From contig CAYYNT010000020.1 in the NCBI GenBank assembly GCA_964473155.1, positions 1-61,872 of the forward strand: 61,872 nt of DNA, in the 5' to 3' direction. The position numbers were made by a program, and so were the translations under genes. The notes under the pieces were generated by a model that saw only the letters and a list, made by a program, of their open reading frames with translations, searched no databases and was not told the DNA's origin. Of the stretch, positions 9,218-18,813 are shown piece after piece. The first letter of the stretch is position 1. The number at the start of each line of letters is the position of its first letter. Source of the DNA: JAJFUG01 sp964473155. Lineage in GTDB: Bacteria > Gemmatimonadota > Glassbacteria > GWA2-58-10.

Positions 9218-9598
9218 TTGCGGAATCCCCAGAAGAACGAATTTATCACCCGGTATTACCGGACTATCATCACCAGTCTGGTTTTGATGAATACTGCTCT
9301 GATCTTTTTCCTTATTGTCTATATCTGGTCTTATGGTCTGGGGAATGAGCCGCAGGGGAGTTTTTTCAACGAAACCATACCTCATGCGACTGTCGTGGTC
9401 GACAGCCAGACAGTCTGGAGCGGGCCTGGTGGAAGCGCCGCAGGCGCTGAGAAACGCGGTGTTCTGGAACGCGGATTGAGCGTGGAGATTATCGATAGCT
9501 CGGAGGTTGACGGCGAGCCCTGGCGCCGTCTGCTCTGGGAGGGAGGCGGGGGTTGGGTCCCGGCGCGCGCCGTGCGGTTTATACATACCGCCAGGTGA
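9218..9598 (+). CDS. Small membrane-anchored SH3-like protein
   Basis: Predicted 126-residue protein with one membrane segment (about residues 17-38, TSLVLMNTALIFFLIVYIW) and a C-terminal extracytoplasmic region. That region resembles a bacterial SH3 domain (VDSQTVWSGPGG ... LSVEIIDSS ... WRRLLWEGGGGWVPARAV), a fold that often binds cell-wall material. I chose TTG 9218 because AGGAGG lies at 9207-9212, five bases upstream; the earlier in-frame ATG at 9164 lies inside recO. It is the last gene before the terminator. No specific function can be assigned. Confidence 0.7.
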   Translation: MRNPQKNEFITRYYRTIITSLVLMNTALIFFLIVYIWSYGLGNEPQGSFFNETIPHATVVVDSQTVWSGPGGSAAGAEKRGVLERGLSVEIIDSSEVDGEPWRRLLWEGGGGWVPARAVRFIHTAR

Positions 9599-9629
9599 TG
9601 GATGCTGCACAGAAAAACCTGTAATAGAA

Positions 9630-9658
9630 AAGGCCGGTCCCGATTCAGGACCGGCCTT
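9630..9658. terminator. Bidirectional intrinsic terminator
   Basis: A perfect 11-bp stem (AAGGCCGGTCC 9630-9640 with GGACCGGCCTT 9648-9658) closes a 7-base loop. On the minus strand it is followed by TTTTCTATT, a good terminator for the dcw/M23 transcript. On the plus strand the tail CTTCTTCG is weaker but lies just after the SH3 gene. The hairpin separates two convergent units. Confidence 0.85.
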
Positions 9659-9684
9659 CTTCGTATAAGAATAACAGAAGGCGC

Positions 9685-11097
9685 TTATTCCTCCAGCTCT
9701 CTGGAGGCTGTTCCGGGGGAGACCGGGCCGGAGGAGGCAATGCTCGGATCGGCCGGTCTGAACGGAGAGCCGATGTGCTCCAGACGCCTCACCATGTCAT
9801 CCCGATGAATCTTGTACGCGCTCAGGACTGACTTGTCTATCGGGTCTCCGTTCGGGATGTCGACTTTCAGCGGATCGACCGGGGCGCCATTTCTGAAGAA
9901 ACGGAAATCCAGATGCGGTCCGGTAGCCAGGCCGGTGCTGCCCACGTAGCCAATCACCTGCCCCTGGCGGACGCTTGCACCGTTACGGACAGCTATTTTC
10001 TGCATATGTCCATAACCGGTTGCGAACATGCCGTTATGCTTGAGCAGGATAAAGTTGCCGAAACCGCCCTTGCGCCCGGCGAATGTCACCTTGCCGTCGC
10101 CCAGGGCCAGTATCGGTGTGCCGGTTGGAGCCGCGTAATCCACCCCCAGGTGCGGGCGGCGTATCTTGAGGATAGGGTGGTAACGGCTGTAGCTGAACCG
10201 GCTGCTGATGCGGGGCATATACTTGAAAGGCGATTTGAGGAACTTGCGGCGCATGCTCAGGCCGTCAAGATCGAAATAATCCTGACTGCCGTCTTTGTTC
10301 GTGTAGCGGATAGCATAGTAGCTGCGATCTCCGCTCTGGTAAACGGCCGAGAATATTTCGCCCACCCTGGCCATTCCCTTGGGATGCACCTTTTCCTCGA
10401 AGATAAGCTTGAACTTGTCGCCTTTCTGGACATCGCTGTGGAAATCGATCTGCCAGGCGAATATTTCGCTCAGACGCATGGCCAGCTCAGGCTGTCCGGC
10501 CACATCAACCACACTCTGGTAGAGCGAATTTTCTATGGTTCCGGCAACCTCGCGCTCACGCACGGTGTATTCAGTTTCAACCAGTTCGGCGTTCCAGTCC
10601 ACCGGGTTGATTGTGTCAGAGCAGGTGAGACGGAGCGTGCGGTCGGGATCGATCTCATATTCCAGCGCGGCGAGCTTTTCGTTGAAGAAAGTAAATTTGA
10701 TTTCCCGCCCTACCACAACCCGGTTCAGGTTATAAAGGGGACGGGCGCAGCGGATCATGCACATCATACGTTCGTAATCAATGCCATTGCGTTGCAACAG
10801 TGTTTCGAAAGTGTCGCCAACGCGCACTTTGTCCAGCGTGCTGATCGGCTCGACCAGCCAGCGGATGAGCGAAGTTGAATCCCCGGATGCCAAACCCCGT
10901 CCGGAGCTGTCATCCAATGAATCCGAACTGTCAAACTGGATTTCAGGTGATGGATCAAAATAAAGGTTGAGCGTATACAGGGCGGCAAGACTGGCAGCCA
11001 GGATGGATGCGTATCTGCGTAATCGCTGCCTCCTCCGCAACCGGCGGCTGGAGGGTTCTTCATGACCTCGCGCAGTTGTATTCTTAAAATCCTGCAT
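9685..11097 (-). CDS. M23 family peptidase with OapA/LysM-like N-terminus
   Basis: Predicted inner-membrane-anchored peptidoglycan endopeptidase-like protein of 470 residues. A basic N-terminus precedes a membrane segment (about 28-46). A region resembling the OapA/LysM-like domain of MepM-type proteins follows (about 85-140, VRVGDTFETLLQRNGID). The M23 domain (about 310-420) has zinc ligands His316 and Asp320 (HLGVD) and His364 (GYGHM). The final HxH motif reads GPHLDF: the catalytic His395 is kept but the zinc ligand is Asp397 instead of His. It lies at the end of the dcw cluster after DUF4416. It may be an active hydrolase with an unusual metal site or a regulator of the LytM/EnvC sort. 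Confidence 0.85.
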   Translation of the reverse strand: MQDFKNTTARGHEEPSSRRLRRRQRLRRYASILAASLAALYTLNLYFDPSPEIQFDSSDSLDDSSGRGLASGDSTSLIRWLVEPISTLDKVRVGDTFETLLQRNGIDYERMMCMIRCARPLYNLNRVVVGREIKFTFFNEKLAALEYEIDPDRTLRLTCSDTINPVDWNAELVETEYTVREREVAGTIENSLYQSVVDVAGQPELAMRLSEIFAWQIDFHSDVQKGDKFKLIFEEKVHPKGMARVGEIFSAVYQSGDRSYYAIRYTNKDGSQDYFDLDGLSMRRKFLKSPFKYMPRISSRFSYSRYHPILKIRRPHLGVDYAAPTGTPILALGDGKVTFAGRKGGFGNFILLKHNGMFATGYGHMQKIAVRNGASVRQGQVIGYVGSTGLATGPHLDFRFFRNGAPVDPLKVDIPNGDPIDKSVLSAYKIHRDDMVRRLEHIGSPFRPADPSIASSGPVSPGTASRELEE

Positions 11098-11235
11098 GGC
11101 GATATTCTCTGTGTGGGTTAACCTATCCGTGGGGGTTTAAATCCGCCAAAGCGAACGCGGATTGCGGATCAGTCTGATCAACCAGACCGGACGGGCCGAA
11201 AATAAACGGCGTCCCGGTTTAATGCAAGATTATAC

Positions 11236-11790
11236 TCATATGTTGCAGTCTGTCAAGTTTGCAATCTGCCGGAGATATATTTTCCGGACATGGCCGAAAA
11301 ACTCCAGGGCCAGGGGTGAGCGGTAGTCAGGATAAGTCCAGTCAAGGGGTTCCAGCTTCCCCGCCCGCGTTATAAGGGTCACCTCGGCGAATATTCTCCG
11401 CCCGATGGCGATCCGGTGCGAATAATTTTTTGTCGAGGCCAGCACCAGCTTGGCATCCGACCAGTAGCCCGGATCGACGTTCACCCGGCGGCCACCGCCG
11501 GGATTCGAGCCGTGTAAACGCTCGCAGGCCGAGGTTCTTCGCTTGAGATAGACCAGAAAATCCGGCAGCCTTAACCGCTCGAAACTCACAAATTTCTTGA
11601 CAAGACCGTCACCCATCTCCGCACGGTAATAATCCGAGAAATCGAAAGGATATTCCGGGCTTGTCAGGTCGACCGGACCGAGTTCATCGCAGAGGCTTGC
11701 GACAGCGGCCTCAATCAGCTCGGACCCGGTGGACATGACTGCCGCCACGGGCTTTACCAGTCTCGGTATGCGTATCTTTCTTCCTCCCAT
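11236..11790 (-). CDS. DUF4416 family protein
   Basis: A 184-residue protein I recognise as the DUF4416 family by its layout: PVAAVMSTGSELIEAAVASL, then GPVDLTSPEYPFDFSDYYRAEMG, then RRVNVDPGYWSDAKLVLAST. A C-terminal part follows with LEPLDWTYPDYRSPLALEFF. It has no signal peptide or membrane segment, and the function is unknown. It starts about 70 bases after ftsZ ends on the same strand, so it may be read through from the dcw cluster. Such linkage is suggestive only. Confidence 0.75.
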   Translation of the reverse strand: MGGRKIRIPRLVKPVAAVMSTGSELIEAAVASLCDELGPVDLTSPEYPFDFSDYYRAEMGDGLVKKFVSFERLRLPDFLVYLKRRTSACERLHGSNPGGGRRVNVDPGYWSDAKLVLASTKNYSHRIAIGRRIFAEVTLITRAGKLEPLDWTYPDYRSPLALEFFGHVRKIYLRQIANLTDCNI

Positions 11791-11859
11791 GACTGTTTCC
11801 CGGCGGGGGGGCCGCCCGGAGTAATATCCGGGCGGCCGGTTGGGTCGAAACGTAACGGA

Positions 11860-13065
11860 TCAGTCTATCTGCCGACGGATAAAAGTCGGGATTTCAAGCT
11901 CATCGTATGTCAGGGGTTTGGGTCCGCCCTGGGCCGTGGGAATCGGTTTTGTCAACGGCTTGTCGTTGCGCAGCATGGAGGAGCTGCGGCCGGTTACCAC
12001 AAAAGACCCCGCTCCGGAGAGATCATCACCGATGGCCCGGTCTATCTCGATTACATTGTTCAGCTGTTTTTCGGCCAGCATCTTTTCGGGAAGCGCCTGT
12101 TCCTCTTCACGGCCGAAGCCGGTGGCGATCACGGTGACACGCACCTGGCCGTTCATCGATTCGTCTATCATCGCGCCGAAAATAATGTTTGCATCCTCGC
12201 CCGCGGCCTCGTAGATCACGTTGTTGGCGTCGTTGACCTCGTGCAGCGTCAGGTCCGAGCCGCCGGTAATGTTCACCAGCACTCCGCGCGCGCCCTTGAT
12301 CTGGACATCTTCCAGCAGCGGCGAGCTTATGGCCTCCTGGGCTGCCTCGGCGGCGCGGTATTCACCACTGGCGAATCCGGTGCCCATGAGCGCGTCACCC
12401 ATGCCGGCCATGATCGTTTTCACATCCGCGAAATCAAGATTGACAAGCGCCGGAGTGGTGATCAGTTCGCTGATTCCCTGGCAGGCGTAGAGAAGGATGT
12501 TGTCGGCGATTTTTAACGCTTCCTCGAAGGTCGTGTTTTTTCCGACCAGTCCCAGCAGACGTTGATTCGGCACGATGATGATCGTATCCACGTGCTTGCG
12601 CAGCTCGGCGATGCCGTTTTCGGCCTGTTTGATGCGCTTGCGGCCTTCAAAGATAAACGGTTTGGTCACCACGCCGATGGTCAGGGCGCCCAGGTCGCGG
12701 GCGATCTCGGCCACGACAGGGGCCGCGCCGGTGCCAGTGCCGCCGCCCATTCCAGCGGTGATGAACACCATGTCCGAGCCTTCCAGCAGGTTCGACAGCT
12801 CTTCGCGGTCTTCCTCCATCGCCGCCTTGCCCACCTCGGGACGCGCTCCCGCGCCAAGTCCCTTGGTGAGCTGCTTGCCGATCTGCACTTTGTGAAGGGC
12901 GCGGCTGATCGACAAAGCCTGGACATCGGTGTTCGCGGCGATGAAGTCCACGCCTTTCATCTGGGAATCAATCATGTGATTGATCGCGTTGCCGCCGGCT
13001 CCGCCCACGCCGACCACTGTGATCCGGGCCATCTGTTCCGCAAGGTCGGTCAGTTCAAATTTCAT
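11860..13065 (-). CDS. ftsZ: Cell division protein FtsZ
   Basis: Tubulin-like GTPase forming the Z-ring. The nucleotide-binding GGGTGTG loop is present (MGGGTGTGAAPVVA), as is the T7 synergy loop (LVNLDFADVKTIM). The C-terminal conserved peptide that binds FtsA/ZipA-type partners ends the protein (YDELEIPTFIRRQID). I chose ATG at 13065 (MKFELTDLAEQMARI) because a strong GGGGGGAGA ribosome site precedes it; an upstream in-frame start would add 19 atypical residues. The length is 401 residues. It is the last division gene of the dcw cluster, directly after ftsA. Confidence 0.97.
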   Translation of the reverse strand: MKFELTDLAEQMARITVVGVGGAGGNAINHMIDSQMKGVDFIAANTDVQALSISRALHKVQIGKQLTKGLGAGARPEVGKAAMEEDREELSNLLEGSDMVFITAGMGGGTGTGAAPVVAEIARDLGALTIGVVTKPFIFEGRKRIKQAENGIAELRKHVDTIIIVPNQRLLGLVGKNTTFEEALKIADNILLYACQGISELITTPALVNLDFADVKTIMAGMGDALMGTGFASGEYRAAEAAQEAISSPLLEDVQIKGARGVLVNITGGSDLTLHEVNDANNVIYEAAGEDANIIFGAMIDESMNGQVRVTVIATGFGREEEQALPEKMLAEKQLNNVIEIDRAIGDDLSGAGSFVVTGRSSSMLRNDKPLTKPIPTAQGGPKPLTYDELEIPTFIRRQID

Positions 13066-13135
13066 TTTCGGTCTCCCCCCGCTGTCGGGTTGCCGGTTAT
13101 ATAGTGTCGACAGATTCTGCACCTGTTGATGGTTT

Positions 13136-14365
<1,230 letters not shown>

Positions 14366-14458
14366 CAGTCCTCCTGTACGGCCGGCGTCGTGGTGGAGCT
14401 TTGATCCTCCGCGCGGCCTGCCGGCCTGTAAATCTGCGGGGAGGAGAGTTATTGATTA

Positions 14459-15289
14459 TCAGAGATTGTATTCGCTGCTCACCGGAATGAAATCTTTCGT
14501 GTCCTTGACAATGATCTGGCCCTCGTAACTCAGGTCCACTTCCTGCGGGCGTGACTGACCACTCTCCGCCAGCCGGGCCATCATCCACTTGAGGTAGTGC
14601 ACTGTCTCCGGACGCATCCATTTGCCGATCACAACCTGCACTCCCTCGTTCATCGTCACCAGGGTGATCTTGCCCTCGGCGTTGATCGTAAACTCGCTGA
14701 TCAGCGGTAGTATTTCCGGTGCGTTGCGGCGGAAGGCCTGCGAGGTTTCCAGCAGCATCCGCCCGTCCTTGTCCAGACGGTGCCGGGCATCGCCCTGGTC
14801 GAGACTTTCGAAAGCCGCCTTGCGCGGCGAGAGTATCGGCAGCCTGGCGCAGGCGGAGGGATCCTTGATTGGCAGGACATAACCCTCATCGTCCACCGGA
14901 AGAAGCTCGCCGCAATTGAGCATAGCCACAGGCTCGCGCTCGGTCACCACCACCTTGACCCGGTCCGGGAAGCGCCGGTGCAGGGTGACATTCTTTATCA
15001 GCGGGTGACGGCTCAGAATGACTTGGGCGCTGTTGAGGCCCCCAAGCATGTTGCGACCGAGAAGAGCTTCACGGCTCAGCGCCAGAAGCTCGGATGCAGG
15101 TATACGGGGCGTGCTTTCAACGCTGACTTCCCTGACGGAGAAATAGTGCGCAAGGTCGTAACGTTTCGCTCCGTAACAGGAAAGGCCGGTTAAAGCCAGC
15201 AGAAGAATAATCTTGAGGCCCCTGGCGCCTTTTTTCCTGCCGGAAACTGTCCTGCGGCGGCTCCTGACCGTTTTTCTCCCGACTGTCAT
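14459..15289 (-). CDS. ftsQ: Cell division protein FtsQ (DivIB)
   Basis: Bitopic division protein of 276 residues. An Arg/Lys-rich cytoplasmic tail (about 1-24) precedes one membrane segment (about 25-42, LKIILLLALTGLSCYGA). A POTRA domain follows (about 50-120, FSVREVSVESTPRIPASELLAL, HPLIKNVTLHRRFPDRVKVVV). The FtsQ/DivIB domain carries EREPVAMLNCGELLPVDDEG and ends in VDLSYEGQIIVK. It joins FtsL and the FtsW-FtsI pair in the divisome. The position between murB and ftsA supports the call. Confidence 0.93.
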   Translation of the reverse strand: MTVGRKTVRSRRRTVSGRKKGARGLKIILLLALTGLSCYGAKRYDLAHYFSVREVSVESTPRIPASELLALSREALLGRNMLGGLNSAQVILSRHPLIKNVTLHRRFPDRVKVVVTEREPVAMLNCGELLPVDDEGYVLPIKDPSACARLPILSPRKAAFESLDQGDARHRLDKDGRMLLETSQAFRRNAPEILPLISEFTINAEGKITLVTMNEGVQVVIGKWMRPETVHYLKWMMARLAESGQSRPQEVDLSYEGQIIVKDTKDFIPVSSEYNL

Positions 15290-15326
15290 CGCACCCCTCG
15301 CTGCATGGATTGTATGTTATTTGTAA

Positions 15327-16286
15327 TCATTCTTTTACGATGGAGACCGCATACGGGGCGAGGTCTCCGAGTTCATTCCAGGTAAAGCCGAGCAGACGCA
15401 CTTCCGGCTCCAGTTTCACGCCGGTATTCTCATGCACCTTGTCGCGGACCAGGCGGATCAGCGATAGAATGTCTACAGCTGAGGCCCCTCGGTCGTTTTC
15501 GATAAAGTTTGCATGCACCGGGCTGACCCTTGCTCCACCGATCCGCAGGCCCTTGAGACCGGCCTCGTCGATCAGACGGGCCGCGATCAGGCCGGGCGGA
15601 TTCTTGAATGTCGAGCCGAATGTCCGGCTGCGCCACGGGTGTTTCTGCTTGCGCTGCCCGGCCAGAAAGGCCGCCCGCTCTGACTGCGTCCGCGGATCGC
15701 CTCCGGCGGCGCGGCTGAAATCGAGCCGCGTTATAATCCCGATCTCCGGGGCCAGACTGTGGCGGTATCCGCGGTTCAGTTCGGATGCTGTATACTTTTT
15801 AAGCTTCCCCTGCGAATCCATCAGATACAGGCAGTCAACCATGTCACCCAGCTCTTTTAAATGCGTTCCCGCGTTCATCGCGGCGGCGCCGCCCACCGAT
15901 CCCGGAATGCCACTCAGTTCCTCGAAGCCCGGAAAACCATTGTCCACCGCCCGGCGGACCAGCCGTGAAAGCGGAACCGCCGCGCCGCTGACAAGCCGTT
16001 CGCCTGAAAACGCCAGACGGCGGAAACCGCCTCCCAGACGGATAATCAAGCCCGGATAATCACGGTCGCTTATCAGCAGGTTCGATCCACCGCCCATAAC
16101 GAACCACGGGCATTTGGCAGCTCTAAGAACAGAACCCAGGGCGGCCAGGCTTTCAACCAGAGCGAACCAGCGGGCCCTGCCTCCCGCTCCGATAGTGGTC
16201 AGCCGTCTCAGTGGATAATCCGGCCGCAGTTCCAGCCCTTTCACTGCCGAAAGCTCTCCGGCAAAATCGACAGGCCTGTTCTTCAC
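15327..16286 (-). CDS. murB: UDP-N-acetylenolpyruvoylglucosamine reductase MurB
   Basis: FAD enzyme that reduces UDP-GlcNAc-enolpyruvate to UDP-MurNAc in cytoplasmic peptidoglycan precursor synthesis. The FAD-binding region shows TTIGAGGRARWF, VMGGGSNLLISD and SGIPGSVGGAAAMNAG. The C-terminal domain shows GSTFKNP, AARLIDEAGLKG and VHANFIEN with the catalytic Glu region (KLEPEVRLLG). The short loop arrangement with GSTFKNP is typical of type II MurB. It has 319 residues. Its ATG overlaps the murC stop by four bases (translational coupling). Confidence 0.95.
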   Translation of the reverse strand: MKNRPVDFAGELSAVKGLELRPDYPLRRLTTIGAGGRARWFALVESLAALGSVLRAAKCPWFVMGGGSNLLISDRDYPGLIIRLGGGFRRLAFSGERLVSGAAVPLSRLVRRAVDNGFPGFEELSGIPGSVGGAAAMNAGTHLKELGDMVDCLYLMDSQGKLKKYTASELNRGYRHSLAPEIGIITRLDFSRAAGGDPRTQSERAAFLAGQRKQKHPWRSRTFGSTFKNPPGLIAARLIDEAGLKGLRIGGARVSPVHANFIENDRGASAVDILSLIRLVRDKVHENTGVKLEPEVRLLGFTWNELGDLAPYAVSIVKE

Positions 16287-17677
16287 GGCTTCTCTCCACC
16301 AAGAATGCCGAGGACCTGTTCACCCACCTTGTAGATGTCTCCCGCGCCGAGAGTTACAATCATGTCTCCAGGCTGAGATACCTGGACCACGGCCGCGGCA
16401 AGGGATTCACGCTCCGGCGCGTATATGACCTGCTTGTGGCCGTAGTTCCTGGCCGATTCGGACACGCTTTCCGCGCTCACGCCGGGGATGGGTTTTTCAC
16501 GCGAGCCGTAGATAGCTGTCACCACGAGTACATCCGAATGCATGAACGAGCGGCCGAACTCCTCCGCCTGGTCGCGCGTGCGGGTGTACAGGTGCGGCTG
16601 AAAAACCGCCACTATCCTCCGGTTCCAGGCTTTTTTCAATCCCTCCAGCGTAGCCCTCACCTCGGTGGGGTGATGGGCATAGTCATCCACCACCATGCGT
16701 CCTGCGGCCTCCCCCTTGATTTCGGAACGGCGGTGCACTCCGCTGAAACCGGCCAGCCCCGCGGCCATCTGGTCGAAAGCGAGACCCAGCTCAAAACCGA
16801 CTGCCAGCGCGGCCAGCGCGTTTTTCACGTTATGCTCGCCAGGAATCTGAAGCTGCAGCTCTCCCTGTTCATCTCCGTTATAAAAGACCCGGCAGCGGGT
16901 GGCTCCCTCGTGATGGACGATATCGCGGACCTGGATGTCAGCCTGGGCCGAACTGCCGTAGGTCACCAGCCGTCGCTCGATCCGCGGTATTATCGATACC
17001 GCGCGGGCATCATCCAGACAGGTGATTACCGAGCCATAGAACGGCACTTTGTTGGCATACTCCACAAAAGCGTCCTTCAAATCATCCAGACTGCTGTAGC
17101 AGTCCATGTGTTCGCGGTCTATATTGGTGATGACAGCCAGGGCGGGCGCCAGCCGCAGGAAGCTGCGGTCAAATTCATCCGCCTCGGCCACCAGTATCTG
17201 CCCTGCCCCCGTGCGGGCGTGACGGCCCAGGGAGCGCAGCCGGCCACCCACGATCACGGTCGGATCGAAACCGGCATGTTCCAGCATCTGTCCAATCATC
17301 GACGTTGTCGTAGTCTTGCCGTGCGCCCCGGCCACGCCGATCCCGTATTTCATGCGCATCAGCTCTGCCAGCATTTCGGCCCGCCGGATCACCGGGATGT
17401 GCCTTTCGCGGGCGGCGATCTGCTCCACGTTCTCCCGGTCGATGGCTGAGGAGATGACCACCACGTCGCTGCCCTCGACCTGTTCGGCGCGATGGCCGAT
17501 CCAGACCCGCGCGCCAAGCTGGATCAGACGGTCGGTGGTTGGCGTGCGCGCCATATCGCTGCCAGAAACCGAAAAACCGGCTTCGAGCAGGATCTCGGCT
17601 ATCCCGCACATGCCTGTGCCTCCGATTCCCACCATGTGGACATTTTTGACCCGCCGGAACATGTCGAACTGGGTCAT
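16283..17677 (-). CDS. murC: UDP-N-acetylmuramate-L-alanine ligase MurC
   Basis: Cytoplasmic Mur ligase adding L-Ala to UDP-MurNAc. The N-terminal Rossmann region is VHMVGIGGTGMCGIAEIL, the ATP loop is AGAHGKTTTTSMIG, and the central motif is VITNIDREHMDCY. The C-terminal domain contains VVDDYAHHPTEVRATL and FQPHLYTRTRD. It has 464 residues, the usual length. Both ends overlap neighbours by 4 bases (ftsW upstream, murB downstream). murG, which normally lies between ftsW and murC, is absent here. Confidence 0.96.
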   Translation of the reverse strand: MTQFDMFRRVKNVHMVGIGGTGMCGIAEILLEAGFSVSGSDMARTPTTDRLIQLGARVWIGHRAEQVEGSDVVVISSAIDRENVEQIAARERHIPVIRRAEMLAELMRMKYGIGVAGAHGKTTTTSMIGQMLEHAGFDPTVIVGGRLRSLGRHARTGAGQILVAEADEFDRSFLRLAPALAVITNIDREHMDCYSSLDDLKDAFVEYANKVPFYGSVITCLDDARAVSIIPRIERRLVTYGSSAQADIQVRDIVHHEGATRCRVFYNGDEQGELQLQIPGEHNVKNALAALAVGFELGLAFDQMAAGLAGFSGVHRRSEIKGEAAGRMVVDDYAHHPTEVRATLEGLKKAWNRRIVAVFQPHLYTRTRDQAEEFGRSFMHSDVLVVTAIYGSREKPIPGVSAESVSESARNYGHKQVIYAPERESLAAAVVQVSQPGDMIVTLGAGDIYKVGEQVLGILGGEKP

Positions 17678-18813
17678 GCCTCTTCTCCCGCCTCGCTGCG
17701 GCTGATGTTGTTCAGTATTCCCACAGCCCAGAAACTTGTTATAAGACTCGATCCGCCGAAACTCAGGAACGGCAGGGTAAGGCCGGTGGTCGGCGCCAGT
17801 CCGGTAGCCACGGACAGGTTGACCAGGGCCGAGAAAAACAGAAGCATAGTCAATCCGGAGGCAAGCAGGAAGCCGTATAAATCGGGTGCTCCCAAGGCGA
17901 TTTTTATTCCGACAAAAGCGAGCCAGCAGAATGCTCCTATGACCAGCGAGCCGCCGATGAATCCGAGTTCTTCGCCGATAATCGAAAAAATGAAATCCGT
18001 ATGCGCTGCGGGCAGGAAGAAGTATTTCTGATGGCTTTCACCCAGTCCTACTCCCGCAAGTCCGCCGGACCCGAGCGCAAGCTTGCTCTGGTAAGCCTGG
18101 TATCCTCCGCCGCTTTTGTCGTCCTCCCCCAGTATGAAACTGCTGATGCGCTCGCTGCGATATCCCACTTTCATCACGAATTTGTAGGCTATGAAAGGAG
18201 TCGTGAGAAGGCCGATAAGCAGAAGATGGGTCAGGCGTATTCCGCCGATATAACCCAGCAGAATCACCAGCGTCAGAACTACCATGGCCATGCTCAGATC
18301 CGGCTCCTTGACTATCAGAAGGAAAAATACGCCTGCGACTACAATGAAAGGAACGAATCCTCCGGCAAAGCGCGTTATCCGGTTGTTCCGCGCCACGAGA
18401 AAACCGGCCGCCCAGCAGACAAGGAAGAATTTCACAATCTCAGAGGGCTGGAAAGTTAAAGGCCCCAGATGTATCCAGCGGCGCGCTCCGCCGACCACCG
18501 GCGCGATGCCGTAAGTGCCGGGAACCAGACAGATCACAAGAAAGACCAGGCAAACCAGAAGGGCGATCAGGCTTATCTTTCTCATCTGGTGATAATCGAT
18601 GCGCGAGGCGATCAACATGATGACCAGACCGATCAGGGTGCGCAGGGCCTGTTTCTGAAAATAGGCGTAACTGGATAGCTTTTCGGCGCTGGCGCTTACG
18701 CTGGTTGCGCTAAGGACCATGATCATGCCGGTCAGGGCCAGGGCGATGGAGATCACCACCATATGGCTTCCGAACCTGGATGTGTCTGTCTGAGTGTCCC
18801 TACGAAACATCAC
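17674..18813 (-). CDS. ftsW: Lipid II polymerase FtsW (SEDS family)
   Basis: Polytopic SEDS glycosyltransferase (379 residues, about 10 membrane segments) that polymerises lipid II at the septum with FtsI. Family motifs visible are GGARRWIHLGPLTFQPSEIVK, KEPDLSMAMVV, the large-loop GLGESHQKYFFLPAAHTDFIFSIIGEELGF and PTTGLTLPFLSFGGSSL. The start at 18813 (two adjacent Met codons) overlaps the murD 3' end by 14 bases. Its dcw position argues for FtsW over RodA, and no separate elongation partner is nearby. Confidence 0.95.
   Translation of the reverse strand: MMFRRDTQTDTSRFGSHMVVISIALALTGMIMVLSATSVSASAEKLSSYAYFQKQALRTLIGLVIMLIASRIDYHQMRKISLIALLVCLVFLVICLVPGTYGIAPVVGGARRWIHLGPLTFQPSEIVKFFLVCWAAGFLVARNNRITRFAGGFVPFIVVAGVFFLLIVKEPDLSMAMVVLTLVILLGYIGGIRLTHLLLIGLLTTPFIAYKFVMKVGYRSERISSFILGEDDKSGGGYQAYQSKLALGSGGLAGVGLGESHQKYFFLPAAHTDFIFSIIGEELGFIGGSLVIGAFCWLAFVGIKIALGAPDLYGFLLASGLTMLLFFSALVNLSVATGLAPTTGLTLPFLSFGGSSLITSFWAVGILNNISRSEAGEEA

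Noticed and set aside
16211..17449. A 412-codon open frame on the plus strand opposite murC/murB
   Set aside because: It is antisense to two well-conserved genes, has a composition typical of a high-GC shadow frame (His/Arg/Gln rich) and no recognisable family or ribosome site.
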